DNA from: Hyphomicrobiaceae bacterium
GTDB lineage: Bacteria > Pseudomonadota > Alphaproteobacteria > Rhizobiales > HXMU1428-3
DNA length: 7,719 nt
Reading direction: 5' to 3'
Assembly (NCBI GenBank): GCA_028285025.1
Contig: JANQQH010000306.1
Location: 1 to 7,719 of the forward strand
Made by a program: the position numbers and the translations under genes. Position 1 is the first letter of the stretch. Every line of letters starts with the position of its first letter. The notes under the pieces are model-generated. The model was not told the DNA's origin and did not search any database. It worked only from the letters and a program-made list of their open reading frames with translations. Below are positions 4,474-7,719 of the stretch, in pieces.

Positions 4474-5952
4474 ATGAGCGATTTGATTGATTTAACCATC
4501 GTTGAGGCCCGCGAAGGGCTTGATAATGGCGACTTTTCGGCCCAAGAATACACCCAAGCTCACTTGGACCAAATTGAGCAAGCCAACAAGGCGCTAAATG
4601 CCTTTATCTTGCCAACCCCTGAAAAAGCCTTGGAGATGGCCAAAGCCTCAGATGAGCGCATTGGCAAAGGCGAAGCTGGCTTGTTAGAAGGCGTGCCACT
4701 CGGCATTAAAGATTTGTTTTGCACCAAAGATGTGCGCACCACAGCCTGCTCGCATATATTAAACGGCTTTGAGCCGCCTTATGAATCAACTGTAACCAGC
4801 AATTTGTGGGAGGCAGGCGCAGTCATGCTTGGCAAATTGAACCTGGATGAATTTGCCATGGGTTCATCGAATGAAACCAGCTATTATGGGCCATGCATAA
4901 ACCCGTGGCGGCGCGATGGTGATGAAGCGCAATTGGTGCCGGGCGGGTCTTCAGGCGGCTCTGCCAGTGCCGTTGCCGCCCATCTTTGCGCCGCAGCCAC
5001 CGCAACAGATACCGGTGGCTCCATTCGCCAGCCGGCTGCCTTTACCGGCACTGTGGGACTAAAACCAACCTATGGTCGTGTTTCTCGTTGGGGCATTGTT
5101 GCCTTTGCCTCCAGCCTTGATCAAGCCGGGCCAATAACGCGCTCGGTTGAAGATGCAGCTTTGATGTTACAAGTCATGGCCAGCCATGATGAAAAAGACA
5201 CCACCTCAGTAGATCGGCCAGTGCCAGACTATCGTGTAGCCATGGGTGAAAAAGTCAAAGGGCTGACAATTGGCATTCCTAAAGAATACCGCGTTGACGG
5301 CATGGGCCAGGAAATTGAAGATTTATGGCAACAAGGCATTGAGTGGTTTAAAGAAGCGGGCGCCAATGTAAAAGAAGTTAGCCTGCCGCACACAAAATAT
5401 GCCTTACCAGCCTATTACATCGTGGCCCCGGCTGAAGCCTCTTCCAATTTGGCGCGTTATGACGGCGTTAAATATGGATTGCGTGTTGAGGGTGATGACA
5501 TCATCGACATGTATGAAAACAGCCGGGCGCAAGGCTTTGGCGCTGAAGTGAAACGGCGCATTTTAATAGGCACCTATGTGTTATCTGCCGGCTATTATGA
5601 TGCCTATTATTTAAAGGCGCAAAAGGTCAGAACGCGTATCAAACAAGACTTTGACACTGTGTTTCAAGACGTCGATGTTTTGCTAACCCCAACAACGCCA
5701 AGCCCGGCCTTTGCTATGGGCGAGAAAACAGGGGACCCGCTGGAAATGTATCTGAATGATATTTTCACAGTCACGGTTAATATGGCTGGTTTACCAGGCA
5801 TTTCAGTGCCCGCCGGTCAGTCATCAACCGGCTTGCCTTTAGGTTTGCAACTGATTGGCAAACCCTTTGATGAAGGCTCTTTATTGAAAACAGCCAAAAT
5901 CATTGAAGAGGCCGCTGGCGAGTTGCCTCAACCGGAAAAATGGTGGGGATAA
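4474..5952 (+). CDS. gatA: Asp-tRNA(Asn)/Glu-tRNA(Gln) amidotransferase subunit A
   Basis: GatA is the glutaminase subunit of GatCAB: an amidase-signature enzyme that releases ammonia from glutamine and channels it to GatB. The 492-residue length is normal. The Ser-cisSer-Lys triad is intact by motif: Lys79 in [10 protein letters not shown], Ser159 in [12 protein letters not shown], and the nucleophile Ser183 in [10 protein letters not shown]. Further family segments are [20 protein letters not shown] (about 115-134) and [10 protein letters not shown] in the C-terminal part. The purine-rich end of gatC (GGTGGTGGAG) is its ribosome site. The next gene starts 3 bases after its stop, so the operon continues into a chorismate mutase rather than gatB. 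Confidence 0.97.
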   Translation: MSDLIDLTIVEAREGLDNGDFSAQEYTQAHLDQIEQANKALNAFILPTPEKALEMAKASDERIGKGEAGLLEGVPLGIKDLFCTKDVRTTACSHILNGFEPPYESTVTSNLWEAGAVMLGKLNLDEFAMGSSNETSYYGPCINPWRRDGDEAQLVPGGSSGGSASAVAAHLCAAATATDTGGSIRQPAAFTGTVGLKPTYGRVSRWGIVAFASSLDQAGPITRSVEDAALMLQVMASHDEKDTTSVDRPVPDYRVAMGEKVKGLTIGIPKEYRVDGMGQEIEDLWQQGIEWFKEAGANVKEVSLPHTKYALPAYYIVAPAEASSNLARYDGVKYGLRVEGDDIIDMYENSRAQGFGAEVKRRILIGTYVLSAGYYDAYYLKAQKVRTRIKQDFDTVFQDVDVLLTPTTPSPAFAMGEKTGDPLEMYLNDIFTVTVNMAGLPGISVPAGQSSTGLPLGLQLIGKPFDEGSLLKTAKIIEEAAGELPQPEKWWG

Positions 5953-5955
5953 AAC

Positions 5956-6267
5956 ATGGCCAATAAAAAACCACAAGAGTGCACCTCAATGGAAGATGTT
6001 CGCCAAGAAATTGACCGGCTTGATGAGCAATTGGTCAAGCTAATTGGCGAGCGGTTCACTTATGTTGATATGGCCTGGAAATTTAAAGAGAACCCGGAAG
6101 ATGCCACAGTACCCTGGCGCATTCAGCAAGTGATTGAAAGAGTTCGGGGCCACGCAGAACAAGAAGGCGTGCCACCACGCTTGATAGAAGCGTTATGGCG
6201 ACAAATGATAGGATGGTTTATCCAGTACGAAGAAGAAAAGCTGGATGCAAAACGCCAAGAAAAATAA
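5956..6267 (+). CDS. Chorismate mutase, AroQ class, PchB-like
   Basis: The 103-residue all-helical protein is of the AroQ chorismate mutase fold, which converts chorismate to prephenate at the head of Phe/Tyr synthesis. The opening (KKPQECTSMEDVRQEIDRLD) follows Pseudomonas PchB, an isochorismate pyruvate lyase with weak mutase activity, with a two-residue offset. Arg16, Arg33 and Lys44 line up with PchB Arg14, Arg31 and Lys42 (my alignment from memory). The position of PchB Gln90 is Glu92 here. No salicylate or siderophore gene is nearby, so I favour chorismate mutase over lyase. GGGGAT at the end of gatA is the ribosome site and the spacing to gatA is 3 bases, so it belongs to the gatCA transcript. 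It might also act with a partner enzyme such as DAHP synthase, as some small AroQ proteins do. Confidence 0.85.
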   Translation: MANKKPQECTSMEDVRQEIDRLDEQLVKLIGERFTYVDMAWKFKENPEDATVPWRIQQVIERVRGHAEQEGVPPRLIEALWRQMIGWFIQYEEEKLDAKRQEK

Positions 6268-6314
6268 AGCCAAAGTCTCACCATGGAAATTAAGGGGAAG
6301 TGCAGGGCTATAAC
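6268..6314. other. Short convergent gap without a clear terminator
   Basis: The 47 bases between the chorismate mutase stop and the convergent hydrolase stop contain no stable hairpin with a T-run on either strand. The two transcripts may overlap at their 3' ends. Confidence 0.45.
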
Positions 6315-7517
6315 TTAGTTCGTTCCAGCCGTCTTTTTCTCCACTTCCAAAATTTCTCGCCAGAGAAAATAAAGCGTTGAATGCAAAAGGGTGTGGCGGC
6401 GCCCAAAGCGAACCACCACCAAATCATTTTCAGGTTTCAAATACACCAATTGGCCACCATGACCGACAAAGTAGGTAAAAGGGCCTTGTAAAGGTTCGCC
6501 TTTTCGGTCGAGAACATCATGGCGCACATGGAGCCCATAAACACCATCAAGGAGCAAAGAGTGATCATACCGATGGGCATTAATTAGTCTTCGGCTTTGC
6601 TCAGATAAAAAGGGATTGGTTTCACTGCCATTTTGAGCCAGGAATATACCAACTTTGCCCCAGTCATGCGCCTTGGCAAACAAGCAGCAATAAGGTGTTA
6701 CAGCCCCGTCTTGAGTGTATGTGCGCCATCTGGCATGAGAGGCGCCAGCCGATTTCCAAATTTTTTCCGACAAAATCTCATTGAGCGGCTTTTTATAAAT
6801 AGCTGTCAGCATCGCGCCCAGCAAGGCGGTATTTATATTTTGATAGTGATAGTCAAATTTAGGGTTAGCGGGAAGTTTTAGCAAAGGTTGCGCGCTGCCT
6901 AGCCCCTCTATGTGTGCACGGGCTAAAGGCGTGAATGGGTTAGAGGCGTCTTTGTCCTGAGGGCGCTTGGCATCCCTAGCCAGTGGTTTTGAAACCTTCT
7001 TTTCTTCAAACAACAGGCCTGAACGCATGGTTAGAAATTTCTCAATTGGCAATTGACGCAAATTTTCATCTTTGAGCGTTAGAAGATAATGACCAATCGG
7101 ACTGTCGAGCCCATCGATTTCCCCTTCATCAATGGCTTTGAGAACCAAAAAACCAATCAAACTTTTGGCCATAGAATAAGAATTAAACTGCGTATCAGAG
7201 GCTAGATTGGGTCGATAATAGGCAAATTTCAATTTACCCTTATGGTAGGCCAAGAGCGCATCTGTCTCGCTCTCTTTAATCAAAGCAAGTAATTTTGCGT
7301 TTGTCGGGCTTTTTGAAACACTTGATAATGTTTCTTTTTGCGGCCAAGAAACGGGCTCTCCAGTAACTTTGACATAAATGCCTTTTGCCGGCCATTTCCA
7401 ACTGGGAAAGCCTTCATCAATAATGGTAGGCAAATATGGATATTGATAGAGTAAAACACCGACTGAAAGCAGTGATAAAATGATAAGGCCAGCGACACCA
7501 TAAAGAAGCTTTTTCAT
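6315..7517 (-). CDS. Membrane-anchored serine hydrolase, class C beta-lactamase superfamily (COG1680-type)
   Basis: The protein has the penicillin-recognising serine hydrolase fold used by class C beta-lactamases, DD-peptidases, esterases and the nylon-oligomer hydrolase NylB. From the ATG at 7517 it has 400 residues, beginning MKKLLYGVAGLIILSLL, a single N-terminal membrane anchor, with the catalytic part then in the periplasm. Motifs by that numbering: S115-M-A-K118 (SxxK nucleophile and base), Y225-Q-N227 (YxN) and G352-HGG (the KTG-equivalent box, with His as in NylB-like and esterase members). An in-frame ATG at 7574 would add 19 residues (MRHILLLDWPERVLNWAKF) before the anchor. Neither start has a good ribosome site, and I prefer the later one because the anchor is then canonical. 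The substrate cannot be told. It is a single convergent gene, not part of the gat operon. Confidence 0.85.
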   Translation of the reverse strand: MKKLLYGVAGLIILSLLSVGVLLYQYPYLPTIIDEGFPSWKWPAKGIYVKVTGEPVSWPQKETLSSVSKSPTNAKLLALIKESETDALLAYHKGKLKFAYYRPNLASDTQFNSYSMAKSLIGFLVLKAIDEGEIDGLDSPIGHYLLTLKDENLRQLPIEKFLTMRSGLLFEEKKVSKPLARDAKRPQDKDASNPFTPLARAHIEGLGSAQPLLKLPANPKFDYHYQNINTALLGAMLTAIYKKPLNEILSEKIWKSAGASHARWRTYTQDGAVTPYCCLFAKAHDWGKVGIFLAQNGSETNPFLSEQSRRLINAHRYDHSLLLDGVYGLHVRHDVLDRKGEPLQGPFTYFVGHGGQLVYLKPENDLVVVRFGRRHTLLHSTLYFLWREILEVEKKTAGTN

Positions 7518-7574
7518 AAATTTTGCCCAGTTTAGAACTCTTTCCGGCCAGTCTAGCAGCAAAATGTGACGCAT

Positions 7575-7719
7575 GTCATGGGGCTAGTAACGAGAAAAAT
7601 AGAAAAACTGAGATTCGTTATATTGCTCTTGCCCAATGATTAGGTTAAACACGTTGCCATAAGCCTATTGGTTGACCTTAAAAGCATAATTTAAAGGGCA
7701 ACGGGGCTGGTTTAAAGGT
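7575..7719. other. Right-edge intergenic region, upstream of the hydrolase
   Basis: No gene is supported. The region should contain the hydrolase promoter, but I see no convincing -35/-10 pair. Visible structure: TAACGA/TCGTTA (7588-7593 with 7615-7620), which would place a hairpin with a T-rich loop in the hydrolase leader; CGTTGCC/GGCAACG (7652-7658 with 7697-7703); and a direct repeat TTTAAAGG at 7690-7697 and 7711-7718. Confidence 0.35.

Noticed and set aside
5956..6267. Salicylate biosynthesis isochorismate pyruvate lyase (pchB)
   Set aside because: Similarity is real, but no pchA-like or siderophore gene is nearby and the enzyme sits in a housekeeping operon, so chorismate mutase is the safer call.
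6315..7574. Antibiotic-resistance beta-lactamase
   Set aside because: The third motif is HGG instead of KTG and the protein is membrane-anchored; nothing shows beta-lactam hydrolysis.
1..7719. Mobile element, prophage, CRISPR or defence island
   Set aside because: No transposase, integrase, terminal inverted repeats, direct-repeat array or defence gene is present; the phage-like regulator stands alone.

Overview
The window looks like chromosomal DNA of an alphaproteobacterium with moderate GC content (mid-40s percent by eye). The grounds are the protein styles: an E. coli-like BioD/BioA pair, a long POT-family transporter, GatC/GatA of the tRNA amidotransferase, and a PchB-like chorismate mutase. 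No transposase, integrase, rRNA, tRNA or CRISPR array is visible. The genus cannot be named from the sequence alone.

Left block (1-2660, minus strand): an apparent operon runs from a POT-family peptide/proton symporter with a periplasmic insertion, through bioD, to bioA, which runs off the left edge. The genes are packed tightly. bioD and bioA overlap by 11 bases, and the transporter/bioD junction is a three-copy 11-bp tandem repeat. BioA makes 7,8-diaminononanoate (DAPA) and BioD closes it to dethiobiotin, so the operon combines late biotin synthesis with a transporter.

Middle block (2661-4043): divergent from the operon is a small secreted four-cysteine protein of unknown function. It is followed by an unusual hairpin whose loop is complementary to sequence just downstream. 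About 375 bases without a long gene follow. They hold a good sigma70-like promoter (TTGGGG-17-TATAAT), several hairpins (two with the same AGAAG loop) and a 9-codon leader frame whose stop overlaps the start of the next gene. That gene encodes a 154-residue protein with two different helix-turn-helix DNA-binding segments, and it ends at a strong intrinsic terminator. This promoter, structured leader, leader peptide and two-headed regulator make the most interesting part of the window.

Right block (4044-7719): gatC and gatA encode two of the three subunits of the amidotransferase that makes Gln-tRNA(Gln)/Asn-tRNA(Asn). They are followed directly by a small AroQ/PchB-type chorismate mutase and then by a convergent gene for a membrane-anchored serine hydrolase of the class C beta-lactamase superfamily. 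gatB is not in this window. The last 145 bases hold no gene I can support.
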